From: Paenibacillus sp. FSL R10-2734
GTDB taxonomy: Bacteria > Bacillota > Bacilli > Paenibacillales > Paenibacillaceae
NCBI RefSeq assembly: GCF_037963865.1
Contig: NZ_CP150170.1
Location: forward strand, 1,550,001-1,614,000
Direction of reading: 5' to 3'
Length of the DNA: 64,000 nt
Shown here: positions 25,096 through 35,143 of the stretch, one piece after another
Layout: every line of letters begins with the position of its first letter
How positions within the stretch are numbered: the stretch's first letter is position 1
Notes under the pieces: model-generated
Told to the model about the DNA's origin: nothing
Database searches by the model: none
The model's input: only the letters and a program-made list of their open reading frames with translations
Position numbers and translations under genes: made by a program

Positions 25096-27753
25096 ATGAG
25101 TATGCTACAACCTTATGCATTGACCATTAAAAACTACTACTCCACAGTGGGTATTGACACAGGATATCCGATCTTTGCATGGCAGTTGAGCAGTCAATTT
25201 CAGGAACAGAAGCAAACCCATTATAGAATTGTTGTAGCGCAGGATGAAAATTCTTTGGCAAAAGAAAATAACTTGCTATGGGATAGTGAACAGGTCGCCT
25301 CCGAAGAACAACTGGGAGTAATGTATAATGGACTACCGCTGCAAAGTACTGCGAAATATGTATGGAAGGTCGCGGTGTGGAATCCGGAAGGAAGCTTCTG
25401 CTGGAGCGAGCCGCATACCTTTGTTACCGGATATCTGGATAATAAAGAATGGAATGCTGAATGGATAGGAAGTGGAAAAGCAACGCCTTTCTATGCTCGT
25501 TATAGCTTTGAACTGAATAAGAAAGTGAAGTATGCGTTTGCTCTAGTATCGGGTCTTGGACATTTTAATCACTATATGAATGGCAGTAAGGTCGGTGATC
25601 ACGAGATAGATCCAGGATGGACAAATTATCAAAAATCCGTTCAGTATGTCGGGTTTGATATAACTACACATTTGCAGTCGGGTAGCAATGTTATCGGCTT
25701 ACATCTCGGGAATGGTTTTTTCGCTGGCGATAGCGGGGGGCGCCACTTTTACACGATGGATAAAGGATATGAGCCTTATGGAAGCCAGCTTATGGTAATT
25801 GGCGAGTGGCATATAGAATTCGAAGATGGAAGTCGGTCTATTCTCCGAACGGATGCTGAAGGTTGGAAGGTACGTGAGAGTGCAACAAGGCTGGCCAATG
25901 TGTATGGCTCTGAAAACTTCGATGCGCGGATATATCCACATGGATATTATACTCCGGGATTTGATGACAGCGAGTGGCAGAAGTCAAAGGTCCTGAAGCC
26001 ACCAGTGGGCAAACTGGTCAATCAGAGCCAACCGCCCGTGAAGGTTAAGCGAGTTTATGAAACATTGTCTATCACTGAACCGCTGCCTGGTGTTTACGTG
26101 TTCGATCTGGGCCAGAATATGGCGGGGATGTTTGAAATATACGCCAGCGGTCCAGCGGGTAGCAAGGTGACCATCAAACCGGGTGAACTGATGAGAGAAG
26201 ATGGAACCATCGCTACGCCATGGGATATTGTGACTTATTCTGAATTTACACTTGCCGGAACAGGGGAAGTGGAGGTCTGGAAGCCAGATTTCTCCTACTT
26301 CGGTGCGCGATGGTTGCAAATTGAGGGTTGCACTCGCGACGAAGCCGACAAGAGTAAGCCATTTATTCATGATATCAAAGGACACTTTGTCACCTCGGCT
26401 TCCAAGGATGCAGGTACACTAACAACAGATGATTCACGAATAGAAAAGCTTGCATTCATTATCACTAAGGCCATTGAGAGCAATCTGCAAAGTGTGCATT
26501 CAGATTGTCCAACGATTGAGAAGCTTGGTTGGCTGGAGGCCTCAGGACTAATGGGTCCTTCAATCATGTATGTTAAACAGGCAGAAGAGCTCTTTCTGAA
26601 AATTGTGAGAGATATGATGGAAGCGCAGACTAGTGATGGTTTGATTCCGGATATTGCGCCTGAATATTCACTCTTTGCTGATGGATTTCGGGATTCAATC
26701 GCATGGGGAATTTCACTCCTAGCGGTGCCTAATTTATTGCTCGAAAGATACGATAACGTTACCGCTATTGAAGAGGCTTACCCGGCAATGAAGCGTTACA
26801 TGGATTATCTAAAAACAAAAGAAATCCATAATGGCCTGATCGGCCACGGGTTAGGGGACTGGGGAATTCAGCCTCAGACAGGCGGTGATTATATAGAAAA
26901 TGTGGAAACCGCATTTTATTATGAAGGCTATCGTTTAATGGCTAAATTTGCTAATATGCTAAACCTTGTGGATGATTATAAACATTATAAGGCAGAAGCA
27001 GAGAGAATTAAAAATAATTATAATAGATTACTCTTAACTTCTTCACCAGACGATAGTTTGAAATATGCGTATCATAAGCTTGGCGGTTCGTTTGATCCAA
27101 TGAACCAGGTGATTCAGGCTATTCCTCTAGCTTTCGAGCTTGTGCCTGAAGAGAACCTAAAGGATGTTGAGCTTGCTCTATTCCATACCGTTTCATCACG
27201 GCAGTTGCATTCCGGTGAAATTGGTTTGAGATACTTGTTTTTAGCACTTTCCCGTATGAAACGTAACGACATTATTATGGATATGATGATGCAGCCGGAG
27301 CATCCAAGCTATATTCGCTTTGTTGAACGTGGAGAAACGTCGTTACCAGAGTTCTGGAATGACGATGCTCGATCCCGAAATCACGATATGATGGGGCATA
27401 TTCTGGAATGGATGTATAGGGAACTCTTGGGTATTAAGTCCGCTTGTAAAGCTTTTAAGGAGATTAATATTGCTCCATTTAAAAGTGAACGTGTGAAGCA
27501 TATTAAGGGTGTCCATCATTCTGTACGTGGAGAGATTGGAGTTGAATTTGCTCATTCTGATGAGGAAATCATGCTTAATGTGGAGATACCGGCCAATACG
27601 ACAGCTACATTACACATTCCTCTTCTAAAAAGTGAGTCTCAGTTGCTAGAGAATGGTGAACTAGTCCCCTATGATGAAGTTTCAGAGGATACACAGGTTT
27701 ATGCGCGGCTAAAAATTGGTTCTGGCAGTTACCGATTCGTAAACAGGCTCTAG
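25096..27753 (+). CDS. GH78 alpha-L-rhamnosidase
   Basis: 885 residues, no signal peptide. It hydrolyses terminal alpha-L-rhamnose by inversion. Order of parts: an N-terminal beta domain with Fn3-like WKVAVWNPEGSFCWSEPHTF, a rhamnose-binding-type domain with YARYSFELNKKVKYAFALVS, the segment YVFDLGQNMAGMFEI, and the (alpha/alpha)6 catalytic barrel. The catalytic motif DCPTIEKLGWLEA begins at Asp470; it is the DCPxxEKLGWLE form, with acid Glu475 and Glu481 nearby. Late in the barrel SRNHDMMGHILEWMYREL supplies the SRNH...EW motif. It is co-transcribed with the GH106-like gene and ends at a shared terminator facing the AraC/kinase operon. Confidence 0.9.
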   Translation: MSMLQPYALTIKNYYSTVGIDTGYPIFAWQLSSQFQEQKQTHYRIVVAQDENSLAKENNLLWDSEQVASEEQLGVMYNGLPLQSTAKYVWKVAVWNPEGSFCWSEPHTFVTGYLDNKEWNAEWIGSGKATPFYARYSFELNKKVKYAFALVSGLGHFNHYMNGSKVGDHEIDPGWTNYQKSVQYVGFDITTHLQSGSNVIGLHLGNGFFAGDSGGRHFYTMDKGYEPYGSQLMVIGEWHIEFEDGSRSILRTDAEGWKVRESATRLANVYGSENFDARIYPHGYYTPGFDDSEWQKSKVLKPPVGKLVNQSQPPVKVKRVYETLSITEPLPGVYVFDLGQNMAGMFEIYASGPAGSKVTIKPGELMREDGTIATPWDIVTYSEFTLAGTGEVEVWKPDFSYFGARWLQIEGCTRDEADKSKPFIHDIKGHFVTSASKDAGTLTTDDSRIEKLAFIITKAIESNLQSVHSDCPTIEKLGWLEASGLMGPSIMYVKQAEELFLKIVRDMMEAQTSDGLIPDIAPEYSLFADGFRDSIAWGISLLAVPNLLLERYDNVTAIEEAYPAMKRYMDYLKTKEIHNGLIGHGLGDWGIQPQTGGDYIENVETAFYYEGYRLMAKFANMLNLVDDYKHYKAEAERIKNNYNRLLLTSSPDDSLKYAYHKLGGSFDPMNQVIQAIPLAFELVPEENLKDVELALFHTVSSRQLHSGEIGLRYLFLALSRMKRNDIIMDMMMQPEHPSYIRFVERGETSLPEFWNDDARSRNHDMMGHILEWMYRELLGIKSACKAFKEINIAPFKSERVKHIKGVHHSVRGEIGVEFAHSDEEIMLNVEIPANTTATLHIPLLKSESQLLENGELVPYDEVSEDTQVYARLKIGSGSYRFVNRL

Positions 27754-27804
27754 AACCCACATGGTATCAGATTTATAAAGATAATATAGTTCATTTATAA
27801 CCTA

Positions 27805-27846
27805 AAAGGGTATCCATAGCCATTCATAGCAATCTGGATACCCTTA
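27805..27846. terminator. Terminator between the GH78 gene and the convergent AraC gene
   Basis: Stem AAGGGTATCC/GGATACCCTT with a 22-base loop; short A/T runs on both sides allow either direction. Confidence 0.7.
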
Positions 27847-27853
27847 TTAGTAC

Positions 27854-28741
27854 TTACTTGTCCACTAGGTTTAAGGTTTTTTTGCGAATTTCGCCTGGAG
27901 TTTGTCCATAGGTTTTGCGGAATAATCTAATTAAATAACTTGGCTCCATACCTAAATTCTGAGCAACTTCTTGTATCGGCAAGGATGGGCTTTCTTTAAT
28001 TAACTGCATTGCACGTTCGAGACGCAGATTCTGCAAATACTTATTGGGGGTAACCCCATATTCCTGCTGGAATAAGAGCTGGAAATGCTGTACTGAGTAT
28101 CCTACAGCTCTTGCAAGATTTGAGATCAATAGCGGCTCAGTAAAGTGCTGATTCATTAGCCTAAGCGCTTTTTGCAGCACCTCATTGTGGCTAACCTCAA
28201 CCGATGGTATTTGAAAAGCCTCTTTAGACTGTTCAGCTACACGGAGATTTAAGAGAAAGCGGAAAAGCGATACTGAAATGCTTTGCATATACGCCTCCTC
28301 CTGGGAAGTGGAACAAGGATTATCTACAGCCCGCCATATGTTCCCAACCTCCTCCCAACATTCCTCAAATCTTTTAGGATAAAATGGGGTGGCGATTTTA
28401 AGACCAATTCCCTCTAGAAAGCTATCGGCTATACTGCCGAAGAAACCGATAAAGCTTACATGCCATGGTTCATGAGAAAGGGGGAAGTACTCATGTCCCC
28501 TGTCCGCCGGGAATAAGAATGCATGTCCCGGTTCAAGCTTCCATTCTTCACCGGAAGTCAGATCCCGAAACAGTCCTGTTCCGCTGCGAACCAAGAAAAA
28601 TTGATACACAGGAAAGCCGAGTGGCTTGGAATGACGGTATTGATGATGACTCCCGACGGAATAAAGATATAACGGAAAAAAATGAGATTCTGGGGGAGGT
28701 TCAATTAAACGAAAGGGTAGCGTCATTTTTTCGTCATTCAT
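27854..28741 (-). CDS. AraC-family transcriptional regulator
   Basis: 295 residues. The N-terminal half is a cupin-type ligand-binding domain (GFPVYQFFLVRSGTGLFRDL ... PGHAFLFPADRGHEYFP). The C-terminal half holds two HTH motifs: ISNLARAVGYSVQHFQLLFQ and IQEVAQNLGMEPSYLIRLFR followed by KTYGQTPGEIRK. The start overlaps the end of the kinase gene by 8 bases, making a response regulator/kinase/AraC operon on the minus strand. Its likely targets are the GH106/GH78 genes, the divergent importer, or both. An AraC protein beside a YesM/YesN pair gives the locus two potential regulators that could respond to different signals. Confidence 0.9.
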   Translation of the reverse strand: MNDEKMTLPFRLIEPPPESHFFPLYLYSVGSHHQYRHSKPLGFPVYQFFLVRSGTGLFRDLTSGEEWKLEPGHAFLFPADRGHEYFPLSHEPWHVSFIGFFGSIADSFLEGIGLKIATPFYPKRFEECWEEVGNIWRAVDNPCSTSQEEAYMQSISVSLFRFLLNLRVAEQSKEAFQIPSVEVSHNEVLQKALRLMNQHFTEPLLISNLARAVGYSVQHFQLLFQQEYGVTPNKYLQNLRLERAMQLIKESPSLPIQEVAQNLGMEPSYLIRLFRKTYGQTPGEIRKKTLNLVDK

Positions 28742-30503
28742 GATCTTTTTGGAGTAGCTTTATAATCACTTCGACACCACCAAGAGAGCTTTTCCTCACC
28801 ACTAATCCAGACCTCTCTCCAAAGTAAATTTTTAAACGCTTATGAATATTTAGAATACCAGTTACTTCCCCAGAATCATTGTTCTCCAGTCTAGCATTAA
28901 GTTCCTCAGGCGTCAGAGCATCAGTATCCTGACCATTATCCTCAATATGAATTTCAAGAAAAGGCTCATTTACCACAAAAGTTATGTTTAATAATCCATC
29001 CTCCTCCATATTTTCTAAGGCATGTTCAAAAGCATTTTCGATGATCGGCTGCAAAATCAGACGAGGGACAAGTAAATCATTATATTGTTCAGGGAGTTTC
29101 TCAAATTGAATCTGAATCCGGTCATAGAATCGTGTTTGCTGAATACTGGTATAGCTTCGGGCATGTTCTACCTCTTTGGACAGTGGTACGTCATCGGAAT
29201 TATTTTTGTTTAAAAAGCGGAAATAAACTCCGAGATGGCGAGCGAACTCTTCTGCAATTTCGAGATCTCCTCTTTTTATTTTCCTGCTAAGAGAGAAGAA
29301 GCTGTTGTATAAAAAGTGTGGATTGATTTGGGATTGTAGCTGTTTAAGCTCAGCTTTTTGTGTCAGATTCTTCTGAATATATACTTCCTCAATTAAATTT
29401 CTGATTTCTTGGGTCATGTGATTAAATGCGTCGTAGAGATAGCTGAATTCATTTCCTTTATTGGAAGTCAATTTAAGCTCACTGTTGAAGTCACCTTGTT
29501 CGACCCTAGAGAAAGCTCTAAGCAGCTTGCTTAAGGGCTTGTGAATATTTTTTTCAGTATATGCAGACATAGAAATAGATAGAAAGATCATTAAGACGAT
29601 GTATATAGAAACAAGCCATTTATAGATTTGTAGATCTCTCAACACTTCTTTTTCGGGGTTATACTGCACAAACATCCCAAAGTAATCTGATTTTCTAATA
29701 ACGGTTAGGAATTTTTGATTATGCACATCAACTGATAATGTTTGAGCTTCAGAGTGACCTGAATTCTCATTGATATATTGCATAACATCTTTACCAAAGT
29801 TTTCACCTTTGGTACTCTCGATATATATGTCCTTATTTTGCTGGTAGAGAAATGAACCACTATTTTCGATGGTATTAAATTTAGCCAGCGTGTCGATGAT
29901 CTTATCCCGATTCAATTCAACATAAAAGAATGCTTCAGTCATTTTGAAATCCTTCTCATAAGGAGATCCAGTCGATACCATAAAAAGCTTATTGTCCTCA
30001 TAATTCATAATCTGGTTTACCAAAGAATAGTGCTTCTCGATAAATAACAAATCATCAATCGTCATGCTTTCAACAATGTCATTGGAGATTTTTAGATTCG
30101 CCTTTGGTAAGTAGAGAGTGGCCGATTTTACCAGGAGACTACTGTTCTTCAGAGAGATTAGACGTTCCTGCTCCGATAGAATAGCATCTCTTCGTTCATA
30201 ATCAGTAAGTGTACTGTTGGGATTCACAAGAAACGCAAGCTTGCGAGATGAGAACAGATCGTACATCATGTTCTCTATATTCAACACCTGCTGATCAATG
30301 GAATCGATATAAAAGTCTGCTTGGGAATTCATTTTGTCATTAATAGACTGTTTAGCAACTTTTATCGCATTGTAGTATAGAAAAACTGAAAATAGTGCAC
30401 TTACAAATAGAAAAAGAATTAGTATAGTCAGTTGTCTAGTACGCAATGAATTTTTCCAGTTAATCCTGAGCGGACCTTCCCTTGACATCAATTTTCTCTT
30501 CAT
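28734..30503 (-). CDS. YesM-like sensor histidine kinase
   Basis: 589 residues. Spans at about 22-43 and 296-316 enclose an outer sensing domain (dCache/YesM-like). A HAMP domain follows, with IHKPLSKLLRAFSRVEQGDF. The His_kinase box is LKQLQSQINPHFLYNSFFSL with phosphoacceptor His396, and the ATPase part has ILQPIIENAFEHAL (N box) and IEDNGQDTD (G1 region). The G2 loop is GILNIHKRLKIYFG. YesM-type kinases sense sugars or their bound receptors and phosphorylate YesN regulators. Here the YesN-type gene overlaps by 4 bases upstream and an AraC gene overlaps downstream. The importer it probably controls is divergent. Confidence 0.9.
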   Translation of the reverse strand: MKRKLMSREGPLRINWKNSLRTRQLTILILFLFVSALFSVFLYYNAIKVAKQSINDKMNSQADFYIDSIDQQVLNIENMMYDLFSSRKLAFLVNPNSTLTDYERRDAILSEQERLISLKNSSLLVKSATLYLPKANLKISNDIVESMTIDDLLFIEKHYSLVNQIMNYEDNKLFMVSTGSPYEKDFKMTEAFFYVELNRDKIIDTLAKFNTIENSGSFLYQQNKDIYIESTKGENFGKDVMQYINENSGHSEAQTLSVDVHNQKFLTVIRKSDYFGMFVQYNPEKEVLRDLQIYKWLVSIYIVLMIFLSISMSAYTEKNIHKPLSKLLRAFSRVEQGDFNSELKLTSNKGNEFSYLYDAFNHMTQEIRNLIEEVYIQKNLTQKAELKQLQSQINPHFLYNSFFSLSRKIKRGDLEIAEEFARHLGVYFRFLNKNNSDDVPLSKEVEHARSYTSIQQTRFYDRIQIQFEKLPEQYNDLLVPRLILQPIIENAFEHALENMEEDGLLNITFVVNEPFLEIHIEDNGQDTDALTPEELNARLENNDSGEVTGILNIHKRLKIYFGERSGLVVRKSSLGGVEVIIKLLQKDHE

Positions 30504-32149
30504 CTAAATTCACCGTATTTATCCCTATATTCGATTGGCGTCATGCCGGTAATATGCTTAAAGACTCTTGTAAAAGAATGTGCGGATATATAGCCTACTT
30601 TTCTTGATATCTCATTAATTCGTTCGTTGCTGGTACGCAGAAGTCGTTTTGCCAGTTCTACACGTCCTTTTCCGATATAATCAGATAGATTACAGCCGTA
30701 AGTCTGTTTAAAAATTCGGGACAGATAAGAAGCGTTAAAGCAGCCTATTTCAGCAAGTCTATTCAAGGTCAAATCTTCATTTAAATTGTTTTCAATATAA
30801 GCTTGTACTTTCTGCAGAGCCTCATTCGTCCGGTTCCTTGCTTCGCTGCCTAGGATTTCAAAAATGTTGTTGGAGATATCATATAAATAGGTTAATGAAT
30901 TCTCCGGTGATGCATGCCTGTCTGCAGTTGTTAATTTATCAAGACTGATCTTCTCAGCGATAGCTGCAGTTAGATTGTTCTCATTGATAAAATTAAGTAG
31001 AGTAATTGCAATATTATAATAAAGTGCTAAGGTAGCATCATAATACTTGTTATGGACCTTTTCGGGAGAACACAAAAGAATATCTAATGTATCAAAAAAG
31101 GGAAGTGGCTTTCTCATTTCCAAATAGGTCTCCAGCAGTTGGATTTGAGGACGTAAATTAACTGGACCATGTGGATTCTCAGACGCTTCTTGTTCTCTGA
31201 CCTCCTCTTTTACAATCATTTGTTCACTCACGCCAAGTCTTGAGATTGCAAGTTTCTTTAGTCTTTCATAATGTAGATGTAGATCCTGTAAAGAACATGG
31301 AATTGAGCTGGCTACAAATGAGATACTCTTGTTTACAGTCTTACTGAAATTCTCCTGTATATATTCTAATGCCCCGAAGGAAAGATTAAACATGCGCTCC
31401 CACTGTAAATCCGTCAATGAATCAGTTGTGATTTGAGGTTGCAACATTAAAATACCGTATCCGTTTGTTACGAGATGAACATGAACTTGAATCTGATCAG
31501 ACATGAAATGGTGTACGATATGAATGACATTTTGATATAAATAAAATTCTTCAACTATGAAATCTTCGATACCAAAATTATCCAGGTGAAAGAGGAACAC
31601 CAGCATGGAGGTATCGCTCTTAAGTGGGATTTTTAAGTCATCGAACTGTTTCTGCTGGACTTCACGAATGCTTTTATTGTATATGAGTTGATTTAGGAAT
31701 TCTTTTCTAAGCCACATCTGAGCCTTATCCATCTCAAGGTTGACCGCTAATGCGGAATATTCCTGCTCGATCATTTTTTGTATATCATCAAAAGCATCTA
31801 GAACTGTTTTAATGATGACACTGTCGTCCTCGCTTTTTAATAGGTAGCGGACATCTTTATAGTCGTTTATTTCGTATAAGTAATCGAATTCTTTGTAACC
31901 TGTCAAAAAAATGACTTTGCATTGCGGCCAATTCTCTTTTATGACCTTGAAAAGTTCAACGCCATTCATTCCAGGCATTCTAATGTCAGTTAAAACAACA
32001 TCAAATCTCATTTTATCCAGCAATTGTATTGCCTTTTTTGCAGAATTGGCAGTGTATACATCAATATCGACAGATACTTCGTAAAGAAACATTTCCTGAA
32101 GGGACTCCAGAATGTCTAACTCATCATCTATAATCAGCAGGCTTCCCAT
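30500..32149 (-). CDS. YesN-like response regulator with AraC-type DNA-binding domain
   Basis: 549 residues. An N-terminal receiver shows IIDDE and phosphoacceptor Asp55 (VVLTDIRMPGMNG), with FLTGYKEFDY and a lysine in YLLKSEDDS. A middle region of about 300 residues has no obvious family. The C-terminal two-helix-turn-helix AraC domain includes LTLNRLAEIGCFNASYLSRI and INEISRKVGYISAHSFTRVF, with GMTPIEYRDKYGEFR at the end. The gene is the first of the minus-strand regulator operon and is divergent from the importer lipoprotein gene (205-base gap). It is expected to activate the importer and perhaps the glycosidases on phosphorylation. Confidence 0.9.
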   Translation of the reverse strand: MGSLLIIDDELDILESLQEMFLYEVSVDIDVYTANSAKKAIQLLDKMRFDVVLTDIRMPGMNGVELFKVIKENWPQCKVIFLTGYKEFDYLYEINDYKDVRYLLKSEDDSVIIKTVLDAFDDIQKMIEQEYSALAVNLEMDKAQMWLRKEFLNQLIYNKSIREVQQKQFDDLKIPLKSDTSMLVFLFHLDNFGIEDFIVEEFYLYQNVIHIVHHFMSDQIQVHVHLVTNGYGILMLQPQITTDSLTDLQWERMFNLSFGALEYIQENFSKTVNKSISFVASSIPCSLQDLHLHYERLKKLAISRLGVSEQMIVKEEVREQEASENPHGPVNLRPQIQLLETYLEMRKPLPFFDTLDILLCSPEKVHNKYYDATLALYYNIAITLLNFINENNLTAAIAEKISLDKLTTADRHASPENSLTYLYDISNNIFEILGSEARNRTNEALQKVQAYIENNLNEDLTLNRLAEIGCFNASYLSRIFKQTYGCNLSDYIGKGRVELAKRLLRTSNERINEISRKVGYISAHSFTRVFKHITGMTPIEYRDKYGEFR

Positions 32150-32291
32150 GATTGAACCTCCAACTTTATATTTGCAAAATGAATGTAAGGTGCTTTTTTT
32201 CTATTGTAACAAATGATAGGGACTATTTTGAATGCGCTATCAGAAAGTAGTAAAAATATAACGGCGAAGTAAAATCATGCACGTAGATCAG

Positions 32292-32305
32292 AGAAAACGG
32301 TTTCT
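32292..32305 (+). promoter_or_regulatory. cre-like palindrome upstream of the importer
   Basis: AGAAAACGGTTTCT lies about 50 bases before the start of the lipoprotein gene. It resembles a catabolite-responsive element core (GAAAACGGTTTC), but lacks the full TGNAARCG pattern. Weak evidence for CcpA control. Confidence 0.3.
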
Positions 32306-32354
32306 TTTATAATTTTCATGTAAGCATCGAACAGCTAACTAAGGGAGGATAACA

Positions 32355-34103
32355 ATGAAGAAACAGAAACTAAGACGGGTAGCTTGTATTACATTAACAG
32401 CAGCAATGCTATTATCTGTTACTGCATGTGGTGGCAATGGAAATGCAAACAAGGCTGCTAATAACGGGGCTAATCAGACTAGCAATACTACGGTGGTAGA
32501 CGATAATCCTTACGGCTATAACACTCCACTGAAACTTAATGTGGGATTTGCTTATGCCTCGGACTTTAAACCGGAAGGACAAGAAACTGAACTTAAAAAT
32601 ACCTGGATGGAATTGTACGCCGAAAATGGTTATGAGGTCACCCCCATGTACAGCGTGGATGCTGGTCAGGGAAACACAAAGTTAGCGACTGCAATTGCTT
32701 CTGGTAGTTATCCTGATGTATTTACTGTAACGGCTTCTGATCTGGTTAAGTATGCTCAGACAGATGTTATAGCTGATATCACCGAAGAATATGAGAAATA
32801 TGCAACACCGGAGCTGAAAGAGTATTTGAATGTTGATGAGGGAGCTTCACTTTCTTCTGCAAAGGTAGACGGAAAGTTGTATGCGATTCCAAGAATGGGC
32901 AGTGGTTATGATGGTGTCATGATGATGTTCGTCCGTCAAGACTGGCTAGATAATCTTGGGTTAAAAATGCCAACAACCATGGATGACCTGGTGAATGTTG
33001 CTAGGGCCTTTACTAAAAATGACCCGGATGGTAACGGCAAAGCAGATACGTATGGTCTTGCATTGAATGGGAAAGAAGGGTTTGCGATGCTTTCAGGCAT
33101 GCAGGCCTTCTTTGAAGGTTATGGTGCGGCTCCAGGGCATTGGAATGGTAAATTCTCGTTAATAGAAAAAGATGGGAAGGTCATCTGGGGTGGTGATCTA
33201 CCGAATGAAATGAAAAAGGGCTTAACTGCACTGCAGGGTATGTATGCAGAAGGAACATTAGCAAAGAATTTTGGGACCATGGATTTAACAGCTATTAATA
33301 AAGATCTGGGAGGCGGGAAAGCCGGGATTTTCTTCGCTCCAATGTGGGGAGCAATGACGGCATCTATGGATGCAATTCAAAATGATCCAAAAGCCCATTT
33401 CACAAGTAGCCGTATTCCTGACGGTAACGGTGATGGCTCTTCGAAAGCCTATATGCCTACTTTACCCGAAGCCTATTGGGTGGTAAGCAGTAAGGCGAAA
33501 AATCCTGAAGCATTAATCAAACTGGTAAATTTGAGCGTTCAGAAGCTGATCCACCCAAGCAGTGATGAAGAATTTAATAAATATTATGGACTGGCAGGCA
33601 AATATAGCGGCTGGAAGTTCAGTTTAATACAATCACTTAATCCGCTGAAAAATCTAGAAAATTATTATAAAGAGTCTAAAGCTCTACAGTCAGGCGATGT
33701 CTCCGAGTTGAACGTTGAACAAAAAGGCGATTATACCAATATGAAATATTATCTGGATGCAATGAATTCAGGGACAGCTGAAGGAATGATCGCAGCAAAA
33801 GACGCTACATTCTTGAGTGGTTTAAGCCTGTATACAGTATTTGGAGATCCGCAGGGCGGAGAAGCTACTGTTGACAAGATCAAATCTAATTCTGCCACTA
33901 ATCCTTCAGCTTATAATTACATTCCTACAGATACTATGTCCTCCAAGTATTCAACACTGGACAAAATGGCTCTCGAAACTATCGTGAAGATTATTTATGG
34001 TGACAATGTTGATTCTTATGATAAATTCCTTGAGTCTTGGAAGGCATTGGGTGGAGAAGCTGTGACCAAGGAAGCACAAGAGTGGTATGACAGTAATAAA
34101 TAA
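32355..34103 (+). CDS. Sugar ABC importer, substrate-binding lipoprotein (LplA/YtcQ type)
   Basis: 582 residues. Signal MKKQKLRRVACITLTAAMLL with lipobox SVTAC (Cys25) anchors it to the outer face. A low-complexity Asn/Ala linker follows, then a large type 1 oligosaccharide-binding fold; GNGDGSSKAYMPTLPEAYWV and VTASDLVKYAQTDVIADIT are visible. The Ser/Asn-rich anchor and size match the LplA/YtcQ group that serves di- and oligosaccharide importers controlled by YesMN. AGGGAGGATAACA precedes ATG 32355. It is followed, after a stem-loop at 34153-34180, by its two permeases. No ATPase gene is present, so a shared MsmX-type ATPase is probably used. Confidence 0.9.
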   Translation: MKKQKLRRVACITLTAAMLLSVTACGGNGNANKAANNGANQTSNTTVVDDNPYGYNTPLKLNVGFAYASDFKPEGQETELKNTWMELYAENGYEVTPMYSVDAGQGNTKLATAIASGSYPDVFTVTASDLVKYAQTDVIADITEEYEKYATPELKEYLNVDEGASLSSAKVDGKLYAIPRMGSGYDGVMMMFVRQDWLDNLGLKMPTTMDDLVNVARAFTKNDPDGNGKADTYGLALNGKEGFAMLSGMQAFFEGYGAAPGHWNGKFSLIEKDGKVIWGGDLPNEMKKGLTALQGMYAEGTLAKNFGTMDLTAINKDLGGGKAGIFFAPMWGAMTASMDAIQNDPKAHFTSSRIPDGNGDGSSKAYMPTLPEAYWVVSSKAKNPEALIKLVNLSVQKLIHPSSDEEFNKYYGLAGKYSGWKFSLIQSLNPLKNLENYYKESKALQSGDVSELNVEQKGDYTNMKYYLDAMNSGTAEGMIAAKDATFLSGLSLYTVFGDPQGGEATVDKIKSNSATNPSAYNYIPTDTMSSKYSTLDKMALETIVKIIYGDNVDSYDKFLESWKALGGEAVTKEAQEWYDSNK

Positions 34104-34152
34104 CAGAAAAAGAGATATAAATACTCAAATTGGACAAATGTAAATAAAGTTG

Positions 34153-34180
34153 GAGGATGCGATTTCAATTATGCATCCTC
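34153..34180 (+). promoter_or_regulatory. Stem-loop between lipoprotein and permease genes
   Basis: GAGGATGC (34153-34160) pairs perfectly with GCATCCTC (34173-34180), loop of 12 bases, and no T-run follows. Such intercistronic stem-loops commonly stabilise the 5' lipoprotein message or partly terminate, giving more binding protein than permease. Confidence 0.6.
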
Positions 34181-34205
34181 TAATGTTAGAAAGGGATAGG
34201 TGTGG

Positions 34206-35126
34206 ATGTTAAATATTGATAAAAAGAGACAACGAATGTTTCACCTAATGCTTTTGCTTCCAGTCCTAGTCTTATTCGTCTTCAGCTATCTTCCAATATT
34301 CGGGATTATCATAGCCTTTCAAGACTACCAGCCTGGTTTGGGAATGCTGAAATCTCAATGGGTAGGACTTGAGAATTTTAAAACGATAGCATTACTGCCT
34401 GACTTTATGCCTGCCCTTAGAAATACGCTCATAATCGCGGTTTTTAAGATTATAGGCAATATGATATTTCCGGTTGTTTTTGCCCTGATGTTAAATGAAC
34501 TGAGAATCAAATGGTTTAAAAAAACAGTGCAGACCGTCACCTACTTACCATATTTTCTTTCATGGGTAGTGTTGGGGGGGATATTAATGGACTTCTTATC
34601 TCAAGGCAATACGGCAGGTGATGCCGGATTTATGAATACCTTTCTAATGAACATCGGGTTAGTTGATTCACCAATAAATTTCCTCGGCAATAAGCATATG
34701 TTCCCTGGTACGGTAATTATCAGTGATGTTTGGAAGAACTTTGGTTACAATACCATTGTTTATTTAGCTGCGTTGACTAGCATCAATCCCAGTTTATATG
34801 AAGCTTCTTCTATTGATGGGGCAGGTAGATGGAAACAGACATGGAATGTCACCATACCAGGTATTGCCCCAATCATAATTCTGATGACAGTGCTATCTAT
34901 AGGTAACATTTTGAACGCAGGATTTGAACAGATCTTTGTTATGTATAGTCCTTCTGTATATGCCACGGGAGACATCATAGATACCCTTGTTTATAGACTT
35001 GGTTTGGTAAACCAGCAATTTTCATTATCAGCTGCAGTAGGATTATTCAAGTCAGTTATTTCTGGCATACTTATCGTAGTTTCATTTAAAATGGCAGATC
35101 GATATGCTGGCTACCGTGTGTTTTAA
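34206..35126 (+). CDS. Sugar ABC importer permease 1 (LplB type)
   Basis: 306 residues from ATG 34206, 9 bases after AAGGGA; GTG 34200 in the same frame is closer to the site and less likely. Six spans are visible, starting MLLLPVLVLFVFSYLPIFGI. The LplB-type stretch FQDYQPGLGMLKSQWVGLEN follows the first span. The ATPase-contacting EAA loop is LYEASSIDGAGRWKQTWNVT then IPGIAP. It forms a heterodimer with the next gene product, 17 bases downstream. The substrate is inferred from the rhamnosidase neighbours. Confidence 0.92.
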   Translation: MLNIDKKRQRMFHLMLLLPVLVLFVFSYLPIFGIIIAFQDYQPGLGMLKSQWVGLENFKTIALLPDFMPALRNTLIIAVFKIIGNMIFPVVFALMLNELRIKWFKKTVQTVTYLPYFLSWVVLGGILMDFLSQGNTAGDAGFMNTFLMNIGLVDSPINFLGNKHMFPGTVIISDVWKNFGYNTIVYLAALTSINPSLYEASSIDGAGRWKQTWNVTIPGIAPIIILMTVLSIGNILNAGFEQIFVMYSPSVYATGDIIDTLVYRLGLVNQQFSLSAAVGLFKSVISGILIVVSFKMADRYAGYRVF

Positions 35127-35143
35127 GAAGGAGGGACAACTAG

